The position numbers were made by a program, and so were the translations under genes. Below the pieces are notes generated by a model, which was not told the origin of the DNA, did no database searches, and saw only the letters and a program-made list of their open reading frames with translations. Shown here in pieces: positions 8,686 through 16,919 of a stretch of DNA of 64,000 nucleotides (within the stretch, counting starts at the first letter, position 1; each line of letters opens with the position of its first letter). The DNA is taken from the NCBI GenBank assembly GCA_020161355.1, contig JAIUOF010000014.1:1-64000 (forward strand), written 5' to 3'. This DNA is from Bacteroidota bacterium. GTDB taxonomy: Bacteria > Bacteroidota > Bacteroidia > Cytophagales > Spirosomataceae.

Positions 8686-8943
8686 TCACAAATCATAAAT
8701 CTCTTTTCTGTGACCAATTTCAATCACTTCAATTATTAATACTTTATCAAAAATTTCATAAATAATGCGATAATTGCCAACACGAATTCTGAATCCGTCT
8801 CTTCCTTTTAATTTTATATAACCTTGAGGTCTGGGGTTTATAGAAAGGTCAATTATGGCCTTTTTTAGGTGGGAATAATATGGATCTGGTATTTTTTCAA
8901 GGCTTTTGATAGCCCTTTTATTAATATTAATTTGGTAAGCCAT
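8686..8943 (-). CDS. RelE/ParE family toxin
   Basis: An 85-residue toxin of the RelE/ParE superfamily. The pattern is typical: AYQININKRAIKSLEKI at the start, a middle LKGRDGFRIRVGNYRIIYEI and a C-terminal IGHRKEIYDL, matching the basic strand and the end motif of RelE mRNA-cleaving toxins. The ATG at 8943 is the start; a TTG further upstream in frame is unlikely. It overlaps the antitoxin gene by 17 bases, so the two are coupled, antitoxin first. Confidence 0.88.
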   Translation of the reverse strand: MAYQININKRAIKSLEKIPDPYYSHLKKAIIDLSINPRPQGYIKLKGRDGFRIRVGNYRIIYEIFDKVLIIEVIEIGHRKEIYDL

Positions 8944-9151
8944 TACTAACAGCTCTTTTCTCTTCAATCATTTTAAAAGCTTCCTCGATTGGAACAGAGG
9001 GGTCTTTTGATTTTTTAGCTGCGTCATATAATTTGATATCTTCTAGCTCTTCTAGTTCTTCCATAATTCCCTTGAAGTCATCAATTGACAATACAACCGA
9101 GACTTTTTTACCCATATTGTCAGTAATGTATTGAGGTTTTAAAGCGACCAT
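8927..9151 (-). CDS. Type II antitoxin, Phd/YefM-like
   Basis: A 74-residue antitoxin upstream of the RelE/ParE-like toxin. The N-terminus (YITDNMGKKVSVVLSIDDF) matches short RelB/Phd-like antitoxins of Bacteroidota, followed by an acidic helix (EELEELEDIKLYDAAKK) that would wrap the toxin. The assignment to Phd/YefM rather than RelB is uncertain because the sequence is short. The gene follows the RES/Xre pair on the same strand after 68 bases. Confidence 0.78.
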   Translation of the reverse strand: MVALKPQYITDNMGKKVSVVLSIDDFKGIMEELEELEDIKLYDAAKKSKDPSVPIEEAFKMIEEKRAVSNGLPN

Positions 9152-9219
9152 AATTTTATTATTTTAAAAATTAACGAAATAAAATTAATCAAAATTCAAT
9201 TTTAGAGCAAATTACATTA

Positions 9220-9675
9220 TCAAAGCAATCTCCCATCCCATTCAAAATCTTCGGATTCGAGGAGGGTCACTTTCTTTTCGAAATCCGGGTGACGGGTATT
9301 AATCAGGAAATTGTATTCCCTTGGCACCAGTGCTGAAGGGACTTTTAGAATAAGGCTATTTTTGCTTCGGTACCATTCTGAGCCTATTTCTTGTAGTAAG
9401 GGATATGCATTTATCGATCTCCAGTTTTTTGGCAAATCATCAATATTGATTGCTGCCACATCGGCTTTTTCATCTATTTCAAGTTTGATGTTGAGCAATT
9501 TATAATCATTATGCGTGTTTATCGCACTACGATGGGCCACCATTTCTAGTGTCGCAAGCGAAACAGAACTTCCAGTGTAAATTATAAATTCATCCTCTTT
9601 ATTCCACCGGTTTTCTATCCCGGAAGCACTTAATGATGTGGCAAATTTTGCTTTTCTTATATTAAAAACTAACAT
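9220..9675 (-). CDS. RES domain toxin
   Basis: A 151-residue RES-domain toxin. RES toxins degrade NAD+ in the target cell. The expected Arg, Glu and Ser positions are present: an early Arg in GIENRWN, the Glu in LATLEMVAHR, and the Ser in the C-terminal half (LILKVPSALVPREYN). It follows its antitoxin gene with a 2-base gap and shares its transcript. The C-terminus HPDFEKKVTL is typical of the family. Confidence 0.9.
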   Translation of the reverse strand: MLVFNIRKAKFATSLSASGIENRWNKEDEFIIYTGSSVSLATLEMVAHRSAINTHNDYKLLNIKLEIDEKADVAAINIDDLPKNWRSINAYPLLQEIGSEWYRSKNSLILKVPSALVPREYNFLINTRHPDFEKKVTLLESEDFEWDGRLL

Positions 9676-9677
9676 AA

Positions 9678-10118
9678 TTAAACGTTTTCGCCAAATTCTA
9701 TAGCGGTGAGACGGTTATCTATGTATTTGATTCCGAGGATTGTATCCAAAAAACTCACCGGTGGTTTGTTGTCAAGCAATATATTGGGTAAAGAAAGCCA
9801 TTTTTCAAAATCATCTTTATTTCCGAAAGTCTCAATACCGTGCTTATAAAGGGATAGTAATATCAGAATATGCTCTTTTGTATTTTCTTTAAGAGATAAG
9901 TCCGGGTTTTTGCGATAATTTCTAAAAGTCCTTGAAGAGATATTTAACCAATCGGCTAAAAGGTTATCGTTTAAGCTAAATAACTTATTTAGAATACTCA
10001 CGTAATCTGCATCTTGAGAGCTATTTGCCACAAAAAGAAAAAATTTTGTGGAGTCGTGTATGGCAGGAATTTTACCAATTATCTCGTTTTGTCGCTTATC
10101 CAACATCGAAAGTGTCAT
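9678..10118 (-). CDS. Xre/MbcA/ParS-type antitoxin for RES
   Basis: A 146-residue antitoxin with an N-terminal DNA-binding domain (helix-turn-helix around LNDNLLADWLNISSRTFRN) and the C-terminal DUF2384-like toxin-binding domain (GIETFGNKDDFEKWLSLPN through LDTILGIKYIDN). It should bind its own promoter and neutralise the RES toxin that follows two bases later. The ATG at 10118 gives MTLSM; a second in-frame ATG four codons in is also possible. Repeated operator-like motifs lie just upstream. Confidence 0.88.
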   Translation of the reverse strand: MTLSMLDKRQNEIIGKIPAIHDSTKFFLFVANSSQDADYVSILNKLFSLNDNLLADWLNISSRTFRNYRKNPDLSLKENTKEHILILLSLYKHGIETFGNKDDFEKWLSLPNILLDNKPPVSFLDTILGIKYIDNRLTAIEFGENV

Positions 10119-10122
10119 AGTC

Positions 10123-10181
10123 TGAAATATTATTCACGTAAAAATAGGAAAATATTCCAACATTTAAAAGAAAATATTCCA
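10123..10181 (-). promoter_or_regulatory. Repeated operator-like motif upstream of the RES/Xre operon
   Basis: The motif GAAAATATTCCA occurs at 10148-10159 and again at 10170-10181, exactly 22 bases apart (about two helical turns). A related near-palindrome TGAAATATTATTCA lies at 10123-10136, next to the antitoxin start. Same-face spacing before an HTH antitoxin fits autoregulatory binding sites. The role is inferred from position and spacing only. Confidence 0.5.
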
Positions 10182-10296
10182 CTTTTTGTATTTTACAATT
10201 TCCCCCAAAAATCTCACACCAAAACCCACCCAATCTCATTTTTTTAGAAAAACCCAAATTATAATTTTGCATGAAATAAAATCCTCAATCCAAACT

Positions 10297-10331
10297 CCCC
10301 TCTCCTTTGGAGAGGGGTCGGGGGTGAGGTT
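10297..10331. repeat. G-rich palindromic repeat before the GH2 gene
   Basis: CCCCTCTCC, loop TTT, GGAGAGGGG forms a 9-bp hairpin, followed by TCGGGGGTGAGGT. It ends only 9 bases before the GH2 start codon and so would be in its leader. The 9-mer GGAGAGGGG recurs at 12716-12724 at the end of the same gene. Such sequences resemble short repeats common in Bacteroidota intergenic DNA. Confidence 0.6.
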
Positions 10332-10340
10332 CAAACACTC

Positions 10341-12740
10341 ATGAAAAAAACACTCGCCCTTATTCTCCTTTTCTCAGGATTTCTTACTGCTCAGGAACGA
10401 AACCTAACCGTTTTGAAATCCGGCTGGAAGTTTCAGTTAGGAAATACCCCAAATGCTCAAACCGAAAAACTCGACGACTCCAAATGGGCTTCGGTGACTG
10501 TTCCGCATGACTGGGCCATTGCCGGGCCGTTTATCCCTGATGGCAATGGAAACACAGGAAAACTCCCCTGGAAAGGAGAGGGTTGGTACAGACTGAAATT
10601 CAACTTGCCCACTTCCGAAACCGAGAAAAAATACATCCTGCTTTTTGACGGGGTGATGGCTCAACCTCAGGTTTTTGTGAATGGACAAAAAGCCGGTGCA
10701 TGGGACTATGGATACAATTCATTTTACATTGATATTACCTCATTTTTAAAGAAAAAGGGTGAAAATCTGTTAGCAGTACACGCCGATACCCGTCAGCATG
10801 ACAGCCGTTGGTATCCTGGTGCCGGAATTTATCGGAAGGTGACCCTGATTGCTCTTAATCCTGTACATACCGAAATCTGGGGAACCCAGATCCAAACCGC
10901 TGTTCTGAAGCCGCATTACGCCGATGTACTGGTAAGATCAGTCATAAAAAACGAGTCGCCTTCAGACAAAAAATTGAAAGTGATTCAGAAAATATTCAAA
11001 GACGGAAAATTTACAGGGGTAGGTTCATGGGTTGAGATGGAAATAAAAGCAGGCCAAAGTAAAAATGCCGAAAATACCCTTACCCTTCCCAATCCGGCAC
11101 GATGGTCGCTGGAGCATCCCGAAATGTATGAAGTCGAGACTTCCATATTCGAAGGAAACACGCTTTTGGATGTAACCCGGACTGATTTCGGGATAAGAGA
11201 TATCAGAATCACGCCTGATAACGGCCTGTTTCTCAACGACCAGCGAGTGCAGCTCAAAGGAGTGAACCTACATGCCGACCTGGGACCATTAGGTATGGCT
11301 TTTGACGAAAAAGTTTTCAAACGCCAGCTTTTGATTATGAAAAACATGGGTTGCAATGCCATTCGTACCAGCCATAATGTACCTGCACCCGAGTTGCTGG
11401 AGCTTTGCGACCGCATGGGTTTTTTGGTGTTCAATGAGGCTTTTGACAAATACGACGCCAAGGCCGATATCACAGATACCACCGATTTTGACGCTTTCGC
11501 CAAACGCAATATTGGCAACTTTGTTCGTCGCGACCGCAACCACCCCTCGGTGTTTATCTGGAGCGTGGGCAATGAGATGGCCGACCAGCAACTCAACCTC
11601 AACGGAGGCTTTGACAAGCTGCAAACGATGATAAACTACGTTAAAAAATACGACCCCACCCGACCCATCACCATGGCTTGCGATATTTTTCCGGCAGCCA
11701 AAACACGGCATTTTGACTTTTATGATGTTCACAGCTGGAACTACGGCAGGCGATACAGCCTTGCCCGGCAGATGGAGCCCAACAAAAGCGTGATAGTGAG
11801 CGAGTCAGCTTCAACCATCAGCAGCAGAGGGTATTATGAATTTCCGCTTCCAAAAGATAAAACGCAGGTTTCCAATGCCTTGCAGATGAGTTCTTATGAT
11901 CTCAACGCACCTTATTGGGCTGAGATTTCTGACGACGATTTTATGTGGCAACAAGATGAATCTTACATTGCGGGTGAGTTTGTGTGGACAGGCATCGATT
12001 ATCTGGGTGAACCGACGCCCTATACCAACGACTGGGCCAAAGAAAAAGGCCTGCCGGTCACTGCATCTTCCCGTAGTTCCTATTTTGGGATTGTGGACTT
12101 GTGTGGCATGCCCAAAGACCGCTATTTTCTATACAAAAGCTACTGGAACACCACCGATACCACTCTTCATATTTTACCTCACTGGAACTGGCCGGAAAGG
12201 CTTGGCCAAAACGTGCCGGTATTTGTCTATACCTCAGGCGACTGTGCCGAGCTGTTTGTCAATGGCCTATCGCAAGGCAAAAAGTGCAAGAACCCTAAGT
12301 CCGACAATTCCGTGGAGCGGTTTAGGTTGATGTGGGAAAATGTGACCTATCAACCGGGTGAGCTCAAAGTGGTAGCCTATAAAAATGGGGAGCGTTTGGC
12401 CGAAAAAACCATCGCCACCACCACTGCACCCGTAAAAGTAAAAATCACGAAAGACAACACCCTGAAAGAGAAATCGGATTATTATTTCTTTGAGTTGAGC
12501 GTAACCGACCAGGTCGGCAGGGAATGCCCGACAGCTGCCAATGTAATCAAAATCATCGTCAAAGGCGATGCTAAAATTGCAGGAATCGACAACGGGAATC
12601 CTCAAAATTTCCAGTCGTTTCGCAGTGAAAGCATCCCACTTTTTAACGGCAAGGCGATGGTAATCATCCATTCCGAATCAGGCAAATTTGAAATTTCTGC
12701 GACTTCGGAGGGGTTGGGAGAGGGGAAAGTGTCACCCTGA
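10341..12740 (+). CDS. Glycoside hydrolase family 2, beta-galactosidase-like, secreted
   Basis: A 799-residue exported enzyme with a signal peptide (KKTLALILLFSGFLTAQ). Domain order: GH2 sugar-binding jelly roll (about 20-180), immunoglobulin-like domain (about 185-290), TIM barrel (about 295-590), then DUF4982 and a C-terminal Ig-like domain. The acid/base Glu412 is in SVGNEMAD and the likely nucleophile Glu488 in VSESAST. This architecture is typical of exo-beta-galactosidases or related enzymes of polysaccharide breakdown; the exact sugar is not readable. The last codons (after SATSEGL) run through a dispersed repeat, so the natural C-terminus may have been replaced. Confidence 0.9.
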   Translation: MKKTLALILLFSGFLTAQERNLTVLKSGWKFQLGNTPNAQTEKLDDSKWASVTVPHDWAIAGPFIPDGNGNTGKLPWKGEGWYRLKFNLPTSETEKKYILLFDGVMAQPQVFVNGQKAGAWDYGYNSFYIDITSFLKKKGENLLAVHADTRQHDSRWYPGAGIYRKVTLIALNPVHTEIWGTQIQTAVLKPHYADVLVRSVIKNESPSDKKLKVIQKIFKDGKFTGVGSWVEMEIKAGQSKNAENTLTLPNPARWSLEHPEMYEVETSIFEGNTLLDVTRTDFGIRDIRITPDNGLFLNDQRVQLKGVNLHADLGPLGMAFDEKVFKRQLLIMKNMGCNAIRTSHNVPAPELLELCDRMGFLVFNEAFDKYDAKADITDTTDFDAFAKRNIGNFVRRDRNHPSVFIWSVGNEMADQQLNLNGGFDKLQTMINYVKKYDPTRPITMACDIFPAAKTRHFDFYDVHSWNYGRRYSLARQMEPNKSVIVSESASTISSRGYYEFPLPKDKTQVSNALQMSSYDLNAPYWAEISDDDFMWQQDESYIAGEFVWTGIDYLGEPTPYTNDWAKEKGLPVTASSRSSYFGIVDLCGMPKDRYFLYKSYWNTTDTTLHILPHWNWPERLGQNVPVFVYTSGDCAELFVNGLSQGKKCKNPKSDNSVERFRLMWENVTYQPGELKVVAYKNGERLAEKTIATTTAPVKVKITKDNTLKEKSDYYFFELSVTDQVGRECPTAANVIKIIVKGDAKIAGIDNGNPQNFQSFRSESIPLFNGKAMVIIHSESGKFEISATSEGLGEGKVSP

Positions 12741-12756
12741 GCTTTTCAAAGGGTTG
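12707..12756. repeat. Two adjoining dispersed repeats covering the GH2 stop codon
   Basis: GGAGGGGTTGGGAGAGGGG at 12706-12724 shares GGAGAGGGG with the repeat in front of the gene. It is followed at 12730-12756 by TGTCACCCTGAGCTTTTCA, a member of the same family as the two inverted copies at 48345-48405. The stop TGA of the GH2 gene lies inside the second repeat. Confidence 0.6.
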
Positions 12757-12772
12757 TATTTTTTAAAGGGGA

Positions 12773-15199
12773 TTATTTTTTACCGTGTCTTCTAAATGCG
12801 GTTATCAGTTGGTATATACCATAACCAACATAGATTTTATTAAAAAACAATAAAATAGTTGATTTCCAATTTAGTTTCTCAAGGTCTGGTTTTGCTAATG
12901 GGTCAATAAATTGAATGTAATCTCTGAAAAACAATTGAGGGAATTTACACCAAATGGTTTCTTTATGCTCAAAAAGTGCAAAGAAGAAAAATAAAAATAG
13001 GGTTCCAATTACTATAAATCTGACTGAACCAAACCAATTTTCTCCGTGATTATTGGAAATTCCATTTAACCAAAAAACAAATTTATCATATTCCTTTCCT
13101 TTAGTTTTAAATAAAACTTTTTCTTGATTCTCCAACGCTCTTGAATGCATCAACGACGATTTTACTATATCTCCATTATTTTCTGCTACTTTTTTGAGCT
13201 GGTTATAGGCCAAAACCAATTGGTTAAAATCTTCTAAAGTTTTAGGATCTACACCTTTATTAGTTCTTATTTTGTCTGGAAACTGAGAGCCGGCAATGAA
13301 AGTGTTTAGGATTTTTGAATTATTAAATACAAATTCATATTCATCAAATTTAAATTCAGTAAATTCTGTGTTTCCCAAAGAAGAATAAAGAATAGAAATT
13401 GCAAATTCTTCTTCCTTTTTGAATAAATCTGTAAATTTTTGTTTCAATTCTGCCTCTCTTATAAATCCAAAGTGACGTTCGTTAACATAATCTAAAAAAA
13501 GAGATGGTATTTCGATTTTTGAACACGGCATACAATTTCTGAAATACAGACCACCTGAGAAATTACTCTGCCTGAATCCAATGTTGTTAATTTTTGTATC
13601 AGAAAAAGAAAACAATGATTCCTTCGGAAGGTTTAGATTTGAAAAATTAATGTTTTTTATAGTACAATTAAGAAAAAAATAATCCAGTTTCAATAGCTCA
13701 CTATTTTGTAGATTCAAATTAGAAAGTATCGAATCGATCATCGTAAATTTATTAGAAAAGAGATTGTTTGAATTCTCCAATTCAAATCGTCTCATTACTG
13801 AATTATTAATTGAAATCTCTCCAATATTACATTTCTTAAATATTAAATCTTTAGTTAAACAATTATGAGAAAATTGGAAAACTGTAGAAAAGTCACATTC
13901 TTGAAATACGAAATTTCCTAATGAAATAATTTCTGAAAAAACATGGGAATTAAAACTGCCTTTGATGATTTTCGTTTGTCCGTCAATCTTCACACCTATT
14001 AAAGTCAAAATAGAATCATATTCTATGGAGTCTTTACTTTTTTCGTAAGCAATATTTATTGAATTTAAGGCAGATTTGGCAATAGTTAGCTTCTTATTAT
14101 TTAGTAAACCGTTTATTTCAATCGACGTAAAAGCTTTATTGTGAACAAGTAAGTCAGGAATTTTTGAATTAAGAATATTCAATACTCCATCTTCTATTTT
14201 TTTGGTTTTATTGGAGATTTCAAATTTCCCTTGAAATGTTGAATTCTCTATGGAAAGACTTGAAAAACTAGCATCGATTAACTCAAAATTATCTTTAAAA
14301 CTTGATTGAGTAAGCTTGATTTTTAATAAAGATGAATTTTGATTTTCAATTCTAAATTGTGTTCCATGGCAATTTTTAAAATTAATTAAGTCTGAAAAAT
14401 TCGAATCAATGATTTTAAAAATTGATGCGATTTTACAATTATTTAGTAATAAAGATTTTGGATTTTTTAAATTTTGGAAATGCAATTCTTCTAATTTCTT
14501 ATTAAGATTTGTTAAAGAGATTGTGGATATTGGAGAATTTACAATAAAAATTTTATTAATTAATTTCCTATTTATTCTAGAATCAGGTTCATGTGTAATA
14601 ATTTCAAATCCTTCTATTTTTTTTACACCTTCTATTTCAATCTCTTCTATTCCTTCATTTTCTATTTTAATTTTATTAATAACTGATAATCCGCCTCCTA
14701 CCTTTAGTTTATTGATATTGGCATTATTAAAAAAAATACTCCCTTTAACTATTGAGTTAAAAACTCCAATTTTTTGTTCATTATTATTGTTAGTGTCATA
14801 AATTGAAATATCATTTTCAATGGTACAATTATCAAAAACTAAAATTCTGCTATCAATCCTGGATAAAGAGATATTTTCTATATTACAGTTTTTAAAGATT
14901 ATTAATTTAACATGATAAAAACCATCAATTGAAAATGAGGGGAATTTACATTTTTCAAATATTAGTCCTTCAATATTATTCCTAATTGAATTGAGATTTC
15001 TTGGCTTTTCATTTGAATTATTGATAAATTCTTTATCAAATATGTATTTAATAGAATTTTTTGCTGGTATTTCAAACTTACCAAAGTATTTCTCTAAATT
15101 AAATTTTTCCGGAAATCTTAATAAAACAGGTTCATCGCTGAGGTAGTTATTACGACCGGTTAAACGAATAACTAAATTATCAAAATCTAATTTTTCCAT
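12773..15199 (-). CDS. Large pentapeptide-like beta-helix membrane protein, unknown function
   Basis: An 808-residue protein of no family I recognise with certainty. Most of it (about 85-590) is made of irregular 20-residue units rich in Phe, Asn, Ile and Ser, such as FKNCNIENISLSRIDS and NCTIKNINFSNLNLP, a pattern of right-handed beta-helices and pentapeptide-repeat proteins. After a helical linker (about 590-720) come two membrane segments (about 725-743 and 780-798) ending in a basic tail, GIYQLITAFRRHGKK. No signal peptide; the repeats should be cytoplasmic. The gene is visibly richer in A+T than its neighbours, which suggests separate ancestry. It is convergent with the GH2 gene. Confidence 0.8.
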   Translation of the reverse strand: MEKLDFDNLVIRLTGRNNYLSDEPVLLRFPEKFNLEKYFGKFEIPAKNSIKYIFDKEFINNSNEKPRNLNSIRNNIEGLIFEKCKFPSFSIDGFYHVKLIIFKNCNIENISLSRIDSRILVFDNCTIENDISIYDTNNNNEQKIGVFNSIVKGSIFFNNANINKLKVGGGLSVINKIKIENEGIEEIEIEGVKKIEGFEIITHEPDSRINRKLINKIFIVNSPISTISLTNLNKKLEELHFQNLKNPKSLLLNNCKIASIFKIIDSNFSDLINFKNCHGTQFRIENQNSSLLKIKLTQSSFKDNFELIDASFSSLSIENSTFQGKFEISNKTKKIEDGVLNILNSKIPDLLVHNKAFTSIEINGLLNNKKLTIAKSALNSINIAYEKSKDSIEYDSILTLIGVKIDGQTKIIKGSFNSHVFSEIISLGNFVFQECDFSTVFQFSHNCLTKDLIFKKCNIGEISINNSVMRRFELENSNNLFSNKFTMIDSILSNLNLQNSELLKLDYFFLNCTIKNINFSNLNLPKESLFSFSDTKINNIGFRQSNFSGGLYFRNCMPCSKIEIPSLFLDYVNERHFGFIREAELKQKFTDLFKKEEEFAISILYSSLGNTEFTEFKFDEYEFVFNNSKILNTFIAGSQFPDKIRTNKGVDPKTLEDFNQLVLAYNQLKKVAENNGDIVKSSLMHSRALENQEKVLFKTKGKEYDKFVFWLNGISNNHGENWFGSVRFIVIGTLFLFFFFALFEHKETIWCKFPQLFFRDYIQFIDPLAKPDLEKLNWKSTILLFFNKIYVGYGIYQLITAFRRHGKK

Positions 15200-15280
15200 A
15201 TTTTAATATATTGTGCAGCACTAAGTTATGCAAAACTTATGTCTTAAAGACTTAAAATAGAGAATAAATAAATTTTCCCC

Positions 15281-16273
15281 TCACTTCACCATCTCCGTAA
15301 TCCACCCTTTGCTATTACTCACTCTGATAAACACCGAAATATCGCCGTAGCTGCTGTCTTTTTGGCCTTTTACGGGCTCGGGTACGCCGCCTGAGAGCAC
15401 CCCTGCGATTTTCCAAACGCCATTGTCTTTTATGAAAAGTGGCCCACCGCTGTCACCCTGCACTGTGGTGCCTTCCAGGTCAAGTGGTGAGGGAGAGCTG
15501 GTTCCTGTGCCCAGTAGGGCTTCATCTTCGCCTATGTAGCTGTCGCCCAGCGTATTGCTGTTGCCCACCGGAGCGTCAAAATCAAACGCCAAAAGGCCTC
15601 CATTGTAGGTTACGCCATTTATCTTTGTTAGGATTCCGGTTGCTTTTCGATCTAAAATATTCTCGATGGCATGTTTTTTTGAGTAAGAATCAGGATTCTG
15701 ACCTTTTAGCTTTGAATAATCTCCAAACCCACAATACCATACCTTGCTGCCTATGGGTTCATCGGTGCCGGTATAGAGCGGAACTGGCGTGATATTTTTA
15801 ACAGCGGTTTTTAATTTTACCAGACACAAGTCATTGGCATTTACAAAATCCTGGTTGTCTTGCAGCCATGTGGGGTGAAAATATATCTGCTCCACACTCA
15901 AAGTCTGGTCTGGGCTATTGGGGTTATTTCCTGTAAAAACCGTGATATCCGCTGGGCTGGCTGGGTTTTTCTGTTCGTCTTTTACAAAAAAATTATGTCC
16001 GGCGGTCAAAATCCAGTTGGGTGCAATAAGCGTACCCGAGCCAATGTACTCATCTGATTTACCGTCGAGCGTATAGCTAAACATTACCACAGCACCAAAA
16101 TCTGGGTGGTCGGTGGCGGAGGTTACTGCGGATTCATAATCGCTCAGACTGCGGTCATGTCTGATGCCAAAGGTTTGATTTTCAGATGGTTATATTATTT
16201 CTGTGGTGCTGCAGGAAAAAAGAACGAATGAGAGGGCTAGTACTTTTAAAGGGTTCTTAAAGTTAATAAACAT
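15281..16273 (-). pseudogene. Trypsin-like serine protease lipoprotein with an in-frame stop
   Basis: Read from the ATG at 16273, the frame encodes a lipoprotein signal ending in the lipobox LFSC (Cys21), then a TAA stop at 16192-16190 (codon 28), and then continues open without another stop to 15281. The continuation is an S1 protease: His93 in LTAGHNF, Asp148 in NDLCLVKL, Ser275 in QGDSGGPLF, all intact. Internal restarts (GTG at 16090) would lose the signal peptide and mature N-terminus, so the product could not be exported. Either a recent nonsense mutation, a base-calling error, or read-through. The downstream part is well conserved, so decay is recent if real. Confidence 0.82.
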
Positions 16274-16428
16274 CAGGTCAGGGTTATTAAATGCAATTGT
16301 AAAACTGCAAAAATTCGAATTAATTGTCGTAAAATATTGAATAAATCTCTGTTTAAAATTTATTGATTGTTTTGTCAGGTTATTTTGTTGGTATTTATTT
16401 TTTACTTTTGATAAATAATTGTCAAATC

Positions 16429-16653
16429 ATGGAACATATATTGGATCTTCATATTGAAAAATTGCCTGAGGGTTTATATTTAGCCACTTCTGATAAAATT
16501 CAGGGCCTGGTTGCTCAAGGCAGAACGATTTCCGAGACCATAGAGATTGCGAAAGATATTGCCAAGAAGTTGATTGAAGCACAGGAAAGTAATATTTCTC
16601 ATTTGAAATTGGCAAAGGAAAGCTTTGATTATCCTTTGGTAATTGGATTTTGA
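16429..16653 (+). CDS. hicB: HicB-like antitoxin
   Basis: A 74-residue protein with the partial RNase H-like HicB fold: LDLHIEKLPEGLYLATSDKIQGLVAQGRTISE, then a helix (TIEIAKDIAKKLIEAQ). HicB neutralises HicA. The ATG at 16429 is chosen over an in-frame codon at 16363 that would add an unrelated hydrophobic leader. A Bacteroidota -7-like box TACTTTTG lies at 16403-16410, though without a well-spaced -33 element. The toxin gene starts one base after the stop. The order antitoxin-toxin is the reverse of the classical hicAB order. Confidence 0.85.
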   Translation: MEHILDLHIEKLPEGLYLATSDKIQGLVAQGRTISETIEIAKDIAKKLIEAQESNISHLKLAKESFDYPLVIGF

Positions 16654-16654
16654 G

Positions 16655-16882
16655 ATGGGGAGGTTATCAGGTTTTCGTTACCGCCAAATCATTAAGATTT
16701 TGAAAATATTTGGATTTGAGTTTTACAGGCAAGCGGCGGGAAGCCATGAGATTTGGCACAATCCAATTTCAAAAAAGTTTACCACAATTCCCAATCATTC
16801 AGGAGACATGCCTGAAGGAACACTTAGAGCTATTTTAAAACAAGCCGATATCGACCCTGAAGATTTTTTAAATTCAAAGTGA
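16655..16882 (+). CDS. hicA: HicA mRNA interferase toxin
   Basis: A 75-residue HicA toxin with a double-stranded RNA-binding-like fold that cleaves mRNA. The catalytic His is in the GSHEIWHN motif (preceded by FEFYRQAA), and the C-terminal helix EGTLRAILKQADIDPEDFL is typical. The ATG at 16655 follows the HicB stop by one base; the codons before it belong to HicB. It is the third toxin-antitoxin pair in this window, about 6.5 kb from the first two. Confidence 0.9.
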   Translation: MGRLSGFRYRQIIKILKIFGFEFYRQAAGSHEIWHNPISKKFTTIPNHSGDMPEGTLRAILKQADIDPEDFLNSK

Positions 16883-16919
16883 CATTTAGGATTTATTAGA
16901 AATTCCCCCCCAAAAAACT

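Noticed and set aside
10985..11617. Antisense frame of 210 codons inside GH2
   Set aside because: Shadow of the GH2 frame; Ser/Leu/Pro-rich product without any family.
16090..16092. GTG as the real start of the trypsin-like protease
   Set aside because: It would drop the signal peptide and the mature N-terminus, while the upstream frame gives a perfect lipobox in the same frame interrupted by one stop.
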